Notes under the pieces: model-generated | Told to the model about the DNA's origin: nothing | Seen by the model: the letters and a program-made list of their open reading frames with translations, nothing else | Database searches by the model: none | Translations under genes and position numbers: made by a program | Shown: one piece after another, positions 6,318-14,920 of the stretch | Layout: the number at the start of each line of letters is the position of its first letter | How positions within the stretch are numbered: the stretch's first letter is position 1 | DNA from: JAJFFW01 sp038531315 | Lineage (GTDB): Bacteria > Pseudomonadota > Alphaproteobacteria > Caulobacterales > Parvularculaceae | DNA length: 22,536 nucleotides | NCBI GenBank assembly: GCA_038531315.1 | Contig: JBCBBT010000054.1 | Coordinates: 1 to 22,536 of the forward strand | Reading direction: 5' to 3'

Positions 6318-6953
6318 ATGAAACTCTACACCTATTTCCGCAGCTCAGCCTCTTACAGGGTCCGTATTGCGCTCAACCTGAAAGCCGCGCCGCACACGCT
6401 GGCGCCGGTCAATCTCCTCAAAGGCGAGCAAAGAAATGAGGCTTACGCCGCTGAAAATCCTCAAAAATTAGTCCCCGCCCTCAACCATGATGGGCTCATT
6501 CTGTCGCAGTCGCTGGCGATCATTGACTATATTGACACGATCCATCCGGAACCGCCGATTTATCCGGAGGCGCCCGAAGAGCGCGCGCTCGTCCAGTCGA
6601 TGGCGCTGATCATCGGCTGCGAGATCCATCCGCTCGATAATTTGCGCGTGCTGAAATATCTGAAGAACGAGTTGGCGCAACCGCAAGACGTCGTCGACAC
6701 CTGGTACCGGCACTGGATCACCGAAGGCTTTGCGGCCCTTGAGGAACTCGTCGCGCGCCATGGCGGCGACGCATTTTGCTACGGCGATAGCCCGACCCTC
6801 GCCGACATCTTCCTGGTCCCTCAGATGTATAATGCGCGCCGGTTTGAAACGGACCTTTCCGCCTTTCCGCGGCTCGTCGCTATCGACAAACACCTGCAGA
6901 CGCTCAAACCCTTCCGTGATGCGGCGCCGGAAAATCAGCCCGATGCCGCCTAG
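6318..6953 (+). CDS. maiA: Maleylacetoacetate isomerase (zeta-class glutathione transferase)
   Basis: This 211-residue cytoplasmic enzyme isomerises maleylacetoacetate to fumarylacetoacetate with glutathione, in tyrosine/homogentisate breakdown. The thioredoxin-fold N-domain opens with YFRSSASYRVRIALNLK, the zeta-class active-site signature (SSxxxRVRIAL). The position that is Cys in the human enzyme is Ala here, as it often varies in bacteria. LVPALNHDG and LSQSLAIIDYID form the glutathione site. The helical C-domain follows (GCEIHPLDNLRVLKYL, CYGDSPTLADIFLVPQMYNA). Length is typical. CGGAGG (6304-6309) precedes the ATG; the frame extends upstream to 6252 but without support. No other homogentisate gene is in the window. 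It converges on the cyclase gene with six bases between. Confidence 0.92.
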   Translation: MKLYTYFRSSASYRVRIALNLKAAPHTLAPVNLLKGEQRNEAYAAENPQKLVPALNHDGLILSQSLAIIDYIDTIHPEPPIYPEAPEERALVQSMALIIGCEIHPLDNLRVLKYLKNELAQPQDVVDTWYRHWITEGFAALEELVARHGGDAFCYGDSPTLADIFLVPQMYNARRFETDLSAFPRLVAIDKHLQTLKPFRDAAPENQPDAA

Positions 6954-6959
6954 CAGGGA

Positions 6960-9263
6960 TCAGGACGGCGTTTTCTCGGGATTTTCTTTCGCGTGGGTCA
7001 AGGCCGCGCGCACTTCGGCCCGGCTTTCGGAAAACTTCTCGACCGCTTCCTCAATTCCGAACATTGGCCCCTCGCGGCAGGCGCCGAAATGATACAGCGC
7101 CGTCGTTTCGTCTCCGTCGGTAATTGCAACGACGCCAGCCTCGAAGGACGCTTTGAACGACTGAAACTCATCGGTCGCCGCAACCTCTTCGTCGCCAACA
7201 AGCGCAAACACGACAACCTTTTCCTCGCGCCCTTTGACCTTGATGGTGCCGAGCGCAACCGAGGCGAAATCATGCACCCGCGCCCACGTGTCTTCGGAAA
7301 TAATAATCGGAACGCCGAATTGTTTCGTCGCCGATTCAAGGCGTGAGGTCAGATTGACCATGTCGCCAAGCATCGAATATTCAAGCCGGTCTTCAGAACC
7401 GAAGTTTCCAACAAACGCTTTTTCCGTATGAAGACCGATTCCAATTTTTATTTCCGGCAACGGCAGGCTTTTGTCGGCTTCCCACTTCTCGTTCAGACCC
7501 TTCAACGCCTTGACCATCTCCAGCGCTGCGCGGCAGGCTTTTTGCGGATGATCGTCGACGTCAATCGGCGCATTCCACATCGCCGCCATGCCGTCGCCCA
7601 TATATTTATCAACGAGACCGCGATGTTCGACGACGATACGGGTCATCGGCGTGAAGTACTGATTGAGGAATGTCGTGACCTGCTCCGGCTCAAGAGGTTC
7701 TGAAATCGATGTGAACCCGCGGACATCGGAGAAAAACGCCGTAATCTCGCGCTCCTCGCCTTCGAGCTTAAGAAGGGATGGATCGCGCTCAAGTCGCTCA
7801 AGAATTAACGGCGACAGGAACTTTCCGAAGGCGCCGCGGACAAATTTTCGCGCGATTTGTTCGTGCTGGAACATCACCACAAAGGCCCCGACGAATGCAG
7901 ACGTAATAACAATGCCGGGCGTAATTGGATCAAGCAGCGTTTGTTGGGCGGCGAACATGAAATACGCCGCACCCGAGGCGAGAACGGTGAGCACCGCCCA
8001 GATGCTGAAACCTGTCGTCGCGGGCAGCTTTGGCAGGAAGATTAACAACAGGATCGTAACGATGACGGCGCCGGCGATTTCAACCGGCCGCATCAAATCC
8101 CATGCGCGATAGAGCGTTTGGCCGCTCAGGACCTGTTCGATGATGTCAGCGTGGATATGAACGCCCGGACGGTCGTCCCCGAGCGGCGTGATCAGCACGT
8201 CTCGCAAGCCTTCTGCGGAGGCGCCGAGCATCACGATGCGCCCGCCGACGGCCTGCGCCAGCTCAGCGCGTTCCGCGTCGGAAAGCGGCTGTTCGAGATT
8301 GCCGAGCACTTTCGTAACCGACAGCGACCGCTTTGCAACGCTGTCCGGTCTTGAATAATTGATCCAAATCTGACCGTCTTCGGTAGTCGGTATGCGAAGT
8401 TTGCATAATACGACTTCCGAAACCGATTGATTGGCGATCCCGGTAATATGGGTCCGGCAGGGACGCTCGCTTGCGGCCTTGATGAATTTCCGCGGCGCAA
8501 ATTGCGGATCGAGCCTTGGCGCCGCGACGCGCAGCGCTTCAATGGCAAGGCTCGGATAAACTTCCCGCCCGTTGCAGGCGAGCGCGATCAGGGGCGCAGA
8601 GCGCACAACCGTATCGTCGGAAAGCCCGGCGCGCGCGAAGCCTTCGCCGTCGGCGGCCTCGCGAAACTGATCAAGGGCTGGAATAATCTCTCCGAAGGAC
8701 GCCGCAGCGCCGGCAAGCTCTTGCGCGGGCATGCCTTGCGTCCGCGACGCCGGCAGCGCCGGCTTGCACGTCCGATCTGAGGCAATACTGTTCGCAGTGA
8801 GGTGCAACACCGTCGGCGCCGCTTTCATGGAGGCCGCAAGAATGGTGTCGTGATCGACCTCCATGGCGTCCGTATTGTTCAGCTCACTTACGATCGGCGC
8901 AAGCGTGGGCGAGGAAAGCCAGCTCTGCGCTATATTGGACGGACTGGTCCTGTCTTCTTCCGCGAGAATAATATCAAACACGATAGCCGCAGCACCCGCC
9001 TCGTTCAGATGATCGATCACCGTCGCCAACCGGTGACGCGGCCACGGCCACTGGCCATACTTTGCAAGCGCCGCATCATCAATCTCGACGATGCGGACCG
9101 GCGTTTGGGCCTGTTCACGCGGCGACAAGCGCTGGAACTGATCGAAGACAAGGTTGCGCGCAACTTCGATGAGGCTCGGCTGTAGAAAAAGGAGCGCCAG
9201 CGCCAGCGCCGCGCCCAGCAGCCCGGCAAAGCGAATGACACTTAACGATCCCTTTGCGCCCAT
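6960..9263 (-). CDS. CHASE2-domain adenylate cyclase (class III)
   Basis: This 767-residue inner-membrane sensor has an N-terminal helix (10-27), then a large periplasmic CHASE2 domain (~28-375; VRIVEIDDAALAKYGQWPWP and AAAIVFDIILAEED are typical). Three helices follow (~397-412, 418-438, 446-466), then a cytoplasmic class III cyclase domain (~500-690). Metal-binding aspartates are D513 (FFSDVRGFTSI) and D557 (KYMGDGMAAMW). K553 and D634 (LGDMVNL) occupy the adenine-selecting positions, and N637 and R641 the transition-state positions. It should therefore be active and make cAMP rather than cGMP. A C-terminal ~75-residue helical tail is extra. GAGGGG precedes the ATG. It lies 134 nt downstream of the FecR gene, which probably supplies its periplasmic context. 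Confidence 0.93.
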   Translation of the reverse strand: MGAKGSLSVIRFAGLLGAALALALLFLQPSLIEVARNLVFDQFQRLSPREQAQTPVRIVEIDDAALAKYGQWPWPRHRLATVIDHLNEAGAAAIVFDIILAEEDRTSPSNIAQSWLSSPTLAPIVSELNNTDAMEVDHDTILAASMKAAPTVLHLTANSIASDRTCKPALPASRTQGMPAQELAGAAASFGEIIPALDQFREAADGEGFARAGLSDDTVVRSAPLIALACNGREVYPSLAIEALRVAAPRLDPQFAPRKFIKAASERPCRTHITGIANQSVSEVVLCKLRIPTTEDGQIWINYSRPDSVAKRSLSVTKVLGNLEQPLSDAERAELAQAVGGRIVMLGASAEGLRDVLITPLGDDRPGVHIHADIIEQVLSGQTLYRAWDLMRPVEIAGAVIVTILLLIFLPKLPATTGFSIWAVLTVLASGAAYFMFAAQQTLLDPITPGIVITSAFVGAFVVMFQHEQIARKFVRGAFGKFLSPLILERLERDPSLLKLEGEEREITAFFSDVRGFTSISEPLEPEQVTTFLNQYFTPMTRIVVEHRGLVDKYMGDGMAAMWNAPIDVDDHPQKACRAALEMVKALKGLNEKWEADKSLPLPEIKIGIGLHTEKAFVGNFGSEDRLEYSMLGDMVNLTSRLESATKQFGVPIIISEDTWARVHDFASVALGTIKVKGREEKVVVFALVGDEEVAATDEFQSFKASFEAGVVAITDGDETTALYHFGACREGPMFGIEEAVEKFSESRAEVRAALTHAKENPEKTPS

Positions 9264-9359
9264 CGACCCCTCTTCGCCGCGATCTGCATGTCTTCGGTTG
9301 CGGCGTTACATATGGCGACCATTTCAACGGCCCGCCCGCAATAAGCCTAAACCGATTGA

Positions 9360-9378
9360 TCCTAACAGTCGATTAGGA
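9360..9378. promoter_or_regulatory. Inverted repeat between the FecR and cyclase genes
   Basis: TCCTAA (9360-9365) and TTAGGA (9373-9378) pair perfectly across 7 nt. A related half (CCTAAACCGATT) lies just before it at 9346-9357. No T-run is present on either strand, so it looks like an operator rather than a terminator. CTAATCG, read on the minus strand, also occurs in the palindrome at 16554-16566 upstream of the same gene group. Confidence 0.35.
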
Positions 9379-9396
9379 CACGTGAACGCGCGTCTT

Positions 9397-12300
9397 CTAG
9401 AATTGATCATTCCCCGATGACGTCAGACCCGGCGTCCGCGTCAGGTCATTGATCTGCGCGCGGCCTTCGTTACCCATGCCGTCGGTGAAGGTGAAGTCGA
9501 GCGTTGCGCCAGCCCCCGCGCCCGTCGGACCGCCGCCGTCGCGCAACAACAAGATGGCGGCCTCAACATTCGAGCCGCTGAAGTCGCCGGCGCCGAGGCC
9601 AAAAGCGCCGGAGCCGTCAATTGCTGTATCGAAGGAGACCTCATTGAGCGTTTCCATAAAGTCGACAATCACCTGTTGATTCTGGAAGTCGACAATGTTG
9701 ACGCCAACGAACGAATTCCCGCCGCCAATGGACCGGTTCGCAAAATTAACGTCGACAGACGCCTCAGCAGTTCCAAAGAATACATCGACGCCGTTGTCGA
9801 AAATCGCCGCCCCTTCGCCTGAATTGGCGGTCAAACTTTCGAGCCGGAAGAACGAGGTGTCGAATGCCGTTGTGATTGCGTTTGTTTGTGCGTCGAGCGC
9901 CGCAATCGTTGTCGCCGGCAACGCATCATTGTTAAACCCTTCGGTAAGCAGAACGTTTGTGAAGAATTCCGATCCAGTGTCGTTTTCGATGATCGCCGCG
10001 ACATCACCGAAGAAGAGCTCGCCGTCAAATGCAACCGACGTTTGGCCTTGACGCAATTGCGTGTCGGATGTCAGTGACGTCAGCGGGAACAAGCTCAAAC
10101 CAAAAAGTCCGCTTGCGCCGGAAACGGGCGAGTCAAGGAAGATGATGTCCGATACACCATTGGGACCATCGCCGCTATGAACGGCGATAAACGAACCAGG
10201 ACCGCCGATGGTCTGATTGCCGAAGTCAACGTCAATCCGCGCAACGGTAACGCCGGGAATCGTCGTCGCCTGGCCGTCAACATTAGCGAACACGAGTTCA
10301 TCGAGCTGGAAAAACGACGAAGATGAAAGGACGCGCGAGGCGGCGCCGCTGAAAGATGCAAATTCACTGGTTGAGAGGACTTCGCTGAGGAAGCTGTTGA
10401 CCGACAAGGCGAGATCGCCCCGCCCCTCCTGGAATTCGAGCTCTGAAATCGTTGCGGTCACGCGATTGGTCGTGCCGTTCTGTTCGGTTTCGGCGAGTTC
10501 CGTGAAGACCACCCCGGTGACGACATCGGGGGTGTCGCCCTGAACGATGTTGAGCTCAAACAGCGGCGACATGAATATCGCATTCCCCGCATCCCCGTCG
10601 TCAAAGCTAATGCCCGCACTCGTCTGCAGCGCCGAGAAATACGCCGCTTCCAGAACATCGGCATTGAGCACGAACGGATTGGGGTTTTCGACAGTCAGAT
10701 TTGTTGGATCGTTTACGGAAAAATCGAATTGGACAAACGAGCCGCCGGCGCGCGGCGCCACCAAACGGTTGCCCCAATCAACTTCGATCTGAATGAGTGC
10801 AACACCCTCGTCGACAAGCATTTCGCCGCTACCCAAATCTTCAAACAATTGCGCTTGTGCAATGCCGAAAATATGGCCGTCGGGATTGGCGACTTGCTGA
10901 GCGAAAGTGTCGAGCTGTTCAAGGCTGAGAATATCGCCGGGGATGGCCATGTTATCGCCAAACGCCATAAACGGCACATCTTCGACCCTGCCATTGCCGA
11001 CGCCGCCATTGCCGTCGCTGAAGTTAAAGAAGAAGTCAGCGACATCGCCTGCAGACTGATCAGACCGCAACTGCAACAGACCGGTCTGGAAGAGCGGGTT
11101 TGAAAAATCATTGACCCCAAATCCAAAGACGCCTGAGTCGCGCGCGCCGTTGTCGAAACTGACTGCGCCGATCCCGGTATTGAATACGAGATCGCCGCTC
11201 TGGAGCGAGACAGAAAGGAACGAGTCGCCGCCGCCAACCGTCCGGTTCGCAAAGTCAATTTCGATATCGAATTGCGAGGACCCAATGACGAACGCACTGT
11301 TAGCCGGTTGAAGCGAAGCAAAGTTCGTCGAAGCGCCATTGGCGGAACTATAGACGCCAGAGGTAAAGCCGGACGCCGCTGCGGCTGCCTCAAAATCTGC
11401 AATCGTCGCAATCGGCGACGCCGGATCGACGTCGCCAGTCAATGGAACGATGAAGACGACATTGAACGGATCGCCAGTATCGTCGACCTCCGCCTCGAAG
11501 GCGATGCGAACGTCGCCGAAGAAACCCTCGCCGCCGCCAAAAATAAATTGTCCGCTGGTCACGCCGGGGTCATCCGTGAGCGATGTAATCGGGAAAAATG
11601 TTATCCCGAAAAGTCCCTCATCGAAGCTCGTCGGCGTGTTGAGCCGGACAAGGCCGTTGACACGTTCGCCGCCTGAAAACGCCGCAGTTGTGGCGATGAA
11701 AGATGAACCGCCGCCGACAGTCCGCGCCGCCGGATCGATTTCGATCTGTGCAAAAGCAAGCGCGCCGCCGCCAGACTGGTTTCCGGCCGCATCGAAAAAG
11801 AGATTAGCGCCAAATCCCGTGAAGGATGTAATGGACGAACCAGCGAGGAAACTGTCGGCCTCTGCGATCGATAATGCATTTCCAAGTTGAAAATCGAAAG
11901 CGAAGAAATCGCCAAAGCCCGGCTGCAAATCAAGACTGTCCAGCGCCGTCGAGAGCGTGAAGACAGACCCGTTGGTGGATGATTCCTCGGAGAAGATACC
12001 AATATCGAGGGTCGCCGTATCTGTCGTGTCGCCTTGCCTGAAGGTGAATGTGAAGGCGTCAGCCGGGATCACCGCAAGCCCGTCAAGACCGTTTGCAAAC
12101 GGAACAATACCGCCGGCGGCGTTGCCATTGATGAAGCCGCCGGGCCCGAACTGCGCCTGAAACGCTTGCTGAACATCAGAGGGCGGCGAGAAGTCGAAAT
12201 CCCTGACCGTCAGGTCGTTGGGATCGCTCACCGAGAAATCAAAGGACACAAAACTGGTGAAAGGGCGCGGCGCAAGGGCGCGGTTGGCCCAGTCGACTTC

Positions 12301-14904
12301 GATCTGGACGAAGGCGACCCCTTCGTCGACAACCATTTCGCCGCTGCCAAGGTCTTCGGTCAAAATCGCGGGCGCGAGACCGAAAACGGATGCAAACTGG
12401 TCGACTTGCGAGGCCGCGAACGCATCAAGCACGTCAAGCGGAAGAATGTCGCCGGGCGCGAGCACTTCCTCAACATCGTCAATTTCAAAAGGCAGGTCGG
12501 CAAGCTGTGCTGAACCGTCAACGCCGTTAACGTCAAAACGGAAAATCAGATCCGCCGTCGTATCGGAAAGCCCGTCACCCTGATTGCGCGCAATAAGGAT
12601 CGCTGACGTTAGAGCGCTGTTCATGCCGCCCGGACCAAAGGCAAAGACGCCGAGACCGGAAAGCCCCTCGTCGAAAGAGACCTGCGTGATCGCCTCGTTG
12701 AAGGCGATCGATGCTGTCGGGATATTCAACGACACAAATGAGTCGCCGCCGCCGACCGTCCGGTTTGAAAAATCCACCTCGATGAGCGCCGCGCCCTCGA
12801 CCGCGGAGCCGAAAAGCAAGACGCCGTCGACAAGCGCCGACGGCGCGCCGCCGCGCGGCGACAACGCACTATCAAAGCGGCCGGTCAAGGCGGCGTCCGC
12901 ATCAGCGAGACCGACAAAGTCGGTAACCGACAGAACCGGAGCCAGCGTCACGCCGCTATCGGCAAGATCAATGAACGTCGACAGCGCGACGCCTTCATCC
13001 GTATCAAGCGTACCGGCAATCTGACCGATCAGAATGCCCTCGCCCTCGTCCTGGGCGACGACCGCCTGGCCATTTTGGAACCCGCCGGTTGCGGCCAACT
13101 GAGAAAATGAGAAGATCGTCAGGTCGAGCAAGCCGTCGTCAAACGAAACCGGATTGTTGAGCAATAATATCTCGCCCGCCTGGACCGGCGTGGAACTCGG
13201 CCCTGCGCCCAATGGCGCGGAGACAACGATAAAGGAATCGCCGCCGCCGACTGTTCGATTATTAAAATCGATTTGCAGCTGGGCGAACGAAACGCCGTTC
13301 AGCGCCGTCCCGTCAGCGAGCGCAACGCCATTGTCGCCGGAAAAACCGGTCAGCGTGGTGACCCCGGTTTGGCTCGCCGGAATACCGCCGCCCGCCCCCG
13401 CAACGCGCGCGACAGTCCGCGGATTGAGCGCATCAAGCTCTTCCGGGCTCAGGACAAACGCCAGCGGCACATCCGAGAAGGTAAGATCGCCGCCGCCTTC
13501 GCCGAGGTTGAGCCCGTCGGCGCTGGTGACAAACCGATATTGGACGCCGTTGGCGTCAGTCAGCAGAACCTCGTTCAGCACATTGGCGACAACGGCGCCG
13601 TTTTCTCCGTTTACAAACGAAAATGTCAGCGGACCGTTGATGAATTGCGCCGCACCGTTAACGCCATTTTCAAATGGAAAGGCGAGCGAGGCGAGCCCGC
13701 CATTGGCGGCGAGTGCAGCCGCGACTTCGGGCGGAATGAAGAAATCTACGTCATCGACCGTTAGGTCGGTTGGGTCAGAGACGGAGAAATCAAACTGGAC
13801 AAAACTTGAAAACGCATCCGGCGCCAGCGTGCGGTTCGCCCAATCGACTTCAAGTTGAACCAGCGCGACGCCTTCATCGGCGAGGACTTCACCGGAGCCG
13901 TCATCGACAAAGACCTGCGCGCTAGAAACCGCACTGACAAACCCTTTCGGGTTGGCCTGAGAGGCGGCGAAACTATCGAGCGCGGCGAGCGAAAGCTCCG
14001 CCATCATCATGTCCATGCCCATTTCAGCGGGCCGTTCGGGCTGATTGTCGGTGGTTGCGTCTTCGGTCTCGCCAGTTTGTTCGACTGATGCTGTCGTGAC
14101 GCCGGCGGCTTGGGCGTCAAGACCGGAGTCCTGTTCGGGATCACCGGAATAACCGCCGTCGGACGTGTCGGCGGCTGTTGCGACGCCGGGCGCCGGCGTG
14201 AAAGTCTGATAGATGCGGCGCAACAGGTCGGCGTCGGCGCGGAACGGCCGCGAAACGCCGTCAGGCCCCACTGTAACGGCGAAACCGGGCCGCAGAAGCC
14301 GGGCTGTTATTTCGTTCGGATTATCGCCTTCCCAGAAAACAATCTGTCCTTGACGGGCAAGGCCGGAATTATCCTGTGACGGACCTTCGAGCAGCGCATA
14401 GGTGACGCCGTCGACTTCGGCGATGATCACATTCGTCCCGCGCACGCCCATGGTGACGCCTGAGTCCTGGAATTTGACCTGCGTCGCGCCCGGCTTTGTG
14501 CTGCGCCCTGACGCAAAGCGGAAACCGCCGCGGACAAAATTCACAACACGCCGTCGGCTGACGCCGTCAGCGTCGTAGAACTCGTCAATGTCCGACTCAC
14601 TCTGCGGCGGGAAAGTGTATGTCGACCAATCGCAGAGCTTGAGCTGCAAATGTGAGGCGTCGCCGGTGCGAACGCGGTCGCCGCCAAACATGTCATCGCC
14701 GACCGCGGGACGGGTAAACGCATCGGCGTCGAGCCGCTTGCGCCCAACCGCCGGGCCGATAATCGCCGTTGCGTTGCCGGCTTTCGGGTCATCGGTGTCT
14801 TTGTCGAAACAGTCGGCGGCTGACGCGACGCCGGGCGCACAGGCGAGCGCCGCTCCGGCGGCCGTAGATTTCAGAAGTGTGCGTAAGGACATGCGCGTTT
14901 TCAT
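9397..14904 (-). CDS. Giant secreted FecR-domain protein with three ~510-residue super-repeats
   Basis: The frame gives 1838 residues from 14913. I prefer the ATG at 14904 (three codons in), with GGGGG nine bases upstream. A signal peptide (hydrophobic ~14-32, cleavage after GVASA) is followed by a FecR domain (~45-180; DRVRTGDASHLQLKLCDW, SGVTMGVRGTNVIIAEVDGV). A Thr/Gln/Glu-rich linker (~240-300) follows. The rest is three tandem super-repeats (312-828, 829-1333, 1334-1838), each with three units. The units are marked by D(F/W)xNRx(V/L) motifs at 357, 549, 714, 874, 1060, 1220, 1389, 1563 and 1723, most reading NRTVGGGDSF. The protein is acidic, with almost no Cys beyond the FecR part, as in surface adhesins or exported beta proteins. 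No own translocator barrel is visible. The Slam-like gene lies directly upstream and may export it. FecR domains usually signal at the envelope; ligand unknown. Confidence 0.88.
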   Translation of the reverse strand: MKTRMSLRTLLKSTAAGAALACAPGVASAADCFDKDTDDPKAGNATAIIGPAVGRKRLDADAFTRPAVGDDMFGGDRVRTGDASHLQLKLCDWSTYTFPPQSESDIDEFYDADGVSRRRVVNFVRGGFRFASGRSTKPGATQVKFQDSGVTMGVRGTNVIIAEVDGVTYALLEGPSQDNSGLARQGQIVFWEGDNPNEITARLLRPGFAVTVGPDGVSRPFRADADLLRRIYQTFTPAPGVATAADTSDGGYSGDPEQDSGLDAQAAGVTTASVEQTGETEDATTDNQPERPAEMGMDMMMAELSLAALDSFAASQANPKGFVSAVSSAQVFVDDGSGEVLADEGVALVQLEVDWANRTLAPDAFSSFVQFDFSVSDPTDLTVDDVDFFIPPEVAAALAANGGLASLAFPFENGVNGAAQFINGPLTFSFVNGENGAVVANVLNEVLLTDANGVQYRFVTSADGLNLGEGGGDLTFSDVPLAFVLSPEELDALNPRTVARVAGAGGGIPASQTGVTTLTGFSGDNGVALADGTALNGVSFAQLQIDFNNRTVGGGDSFIVVSAPLGAGPSSTPVQAGEILLLNNPVSFDDGLLDLTIFSFSQLAATGGFQNGQAVVAQDEGEGILIGQIAGTLDTDEGVALSTFIDLADSGVTLAPVLSVTDFVGLADADAALTGRFDSALSPRGGAPSALVDGVLLFGSAVEGAALIEVDFSNRTVGGGDSFVSLNIPTASIAFNEAITQVSFDEGLSGLGVFAFGPGGMNSALTSAILIARNQGDGLSDTTADLIFRFDVNGVDGSAQLADLPFEIDDVEEVLAPGDILPLDVLDAFAASQVDQFASVFGLAPAILTEDLGSGEMVVDEGVAFVQIEVDWANRALAPRPFTSFVSFDFSVSDPNDLTVRDFDFSPPSDVQQAFQAQFGPGGFINGNAAGGIVPFANGLDGLAVIPADAFTFTFRQGDTTDTATLDIGIFSEESSTNGSVFTLSTALDSLDLQPGFGDFFAFDFQLGNALSIAEADSFLAGSSITSFTGFGANLFFDAAGNQSGGGALAFAQIEIDPAARTVGGGSSFIATTAAFSGGERVNGLVRLNTPTSFDEGLFGITFFPITSLTDDPGVTSGQFIFGGGEGFFGDVRIAFEAEVDDTGDPFNVVFIVPLTGDVDPASPIATIADFEAAAAASGFTSGVYSSANGASTNFASLQPANSAFVIGSSQFDIEIDFANRTVGGGDSFLSVSLQSGDLVFNTGIGAVSFDNGARDSGVFGFGVNDFSNPLFQTGLLQLRSDQSAGDVADFFFNFSDGNGGVGNGRVEDVPFMAFGDNMAIPGDILSLEQLDTFAQQVANPDGHIFGIAQAQLFEDLGSGEMLVDEGVALIQIEVDWGNRLVAPRAGGSFVQFDFSVNDPTNLTVENPNPFVLNADVLEAAYFSALQTSAGISFDDGDAGNAIFMSPLFELNIVQGDTPDVVTGVVFTELAETEQNGTTNRVTATISELEFQEGRGDLALSVNSFLSEVLSTSEFASFSGAASRVLSSSSFFQLDELVFANVDGQATTIPGVTVARIDVDFGNQTIGGPGSFIAVHSGDGPNGVSDIIFLDSPVSGASGLFGLSLFPLTSLTSDTQLRQGQTSVAFDGELFFGDVAAIIENDTGSEFFTNVLLTEGFNNDALPATTIAALDAQTNAITTAFDTSFFRLESLTANSGEGAAIFDNGVDVFFGTAEASVDVNFANRSIGGGNSFVGVNIVDFQNQQVIVDFMETLNEVSFDTAIDGSGAFGLGAGDFSGSNVEAAILLLRDGGGPTGAGAGATLDFTFTDGMGNEGRAQINDLTRTPGLTSSGNDQF
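9400..13980 (-). repeat. Three tandem ~1.5-kb coding super-repeats
   Basis: Copies lie at about 12430-13980, 10915-12429 and 9400-10914. Each begins LD(S/A/T)FA followed by GSGE(V/M)(L/V)xDEGVAxxQ(L/I)EVDW and FDFSV(S/N)DPxxLTV. Each contains two later GGGxSF-type units about 165-190 residues apart. Protein identity looks moderate and DNA identity lower, so the duplications are old and kept under selection. Confidence 0.85.
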
Positions 14905-14920
14905 GGCTCTCATCCCCCGA

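Noticed and set aside
9360..9378. Rho-independent terminator of the FecR gene
   Set aside because: The stem is short, AT-rich and not followed by a T-run on either strand.
9449..14379. Many long plus-strand open frames opposite the FecR-repeat gene
   Set aside because: They are antisense shadows of a GC-rich coding strand; the minus frame has signal peptide, FecR domain and periodic repeats.
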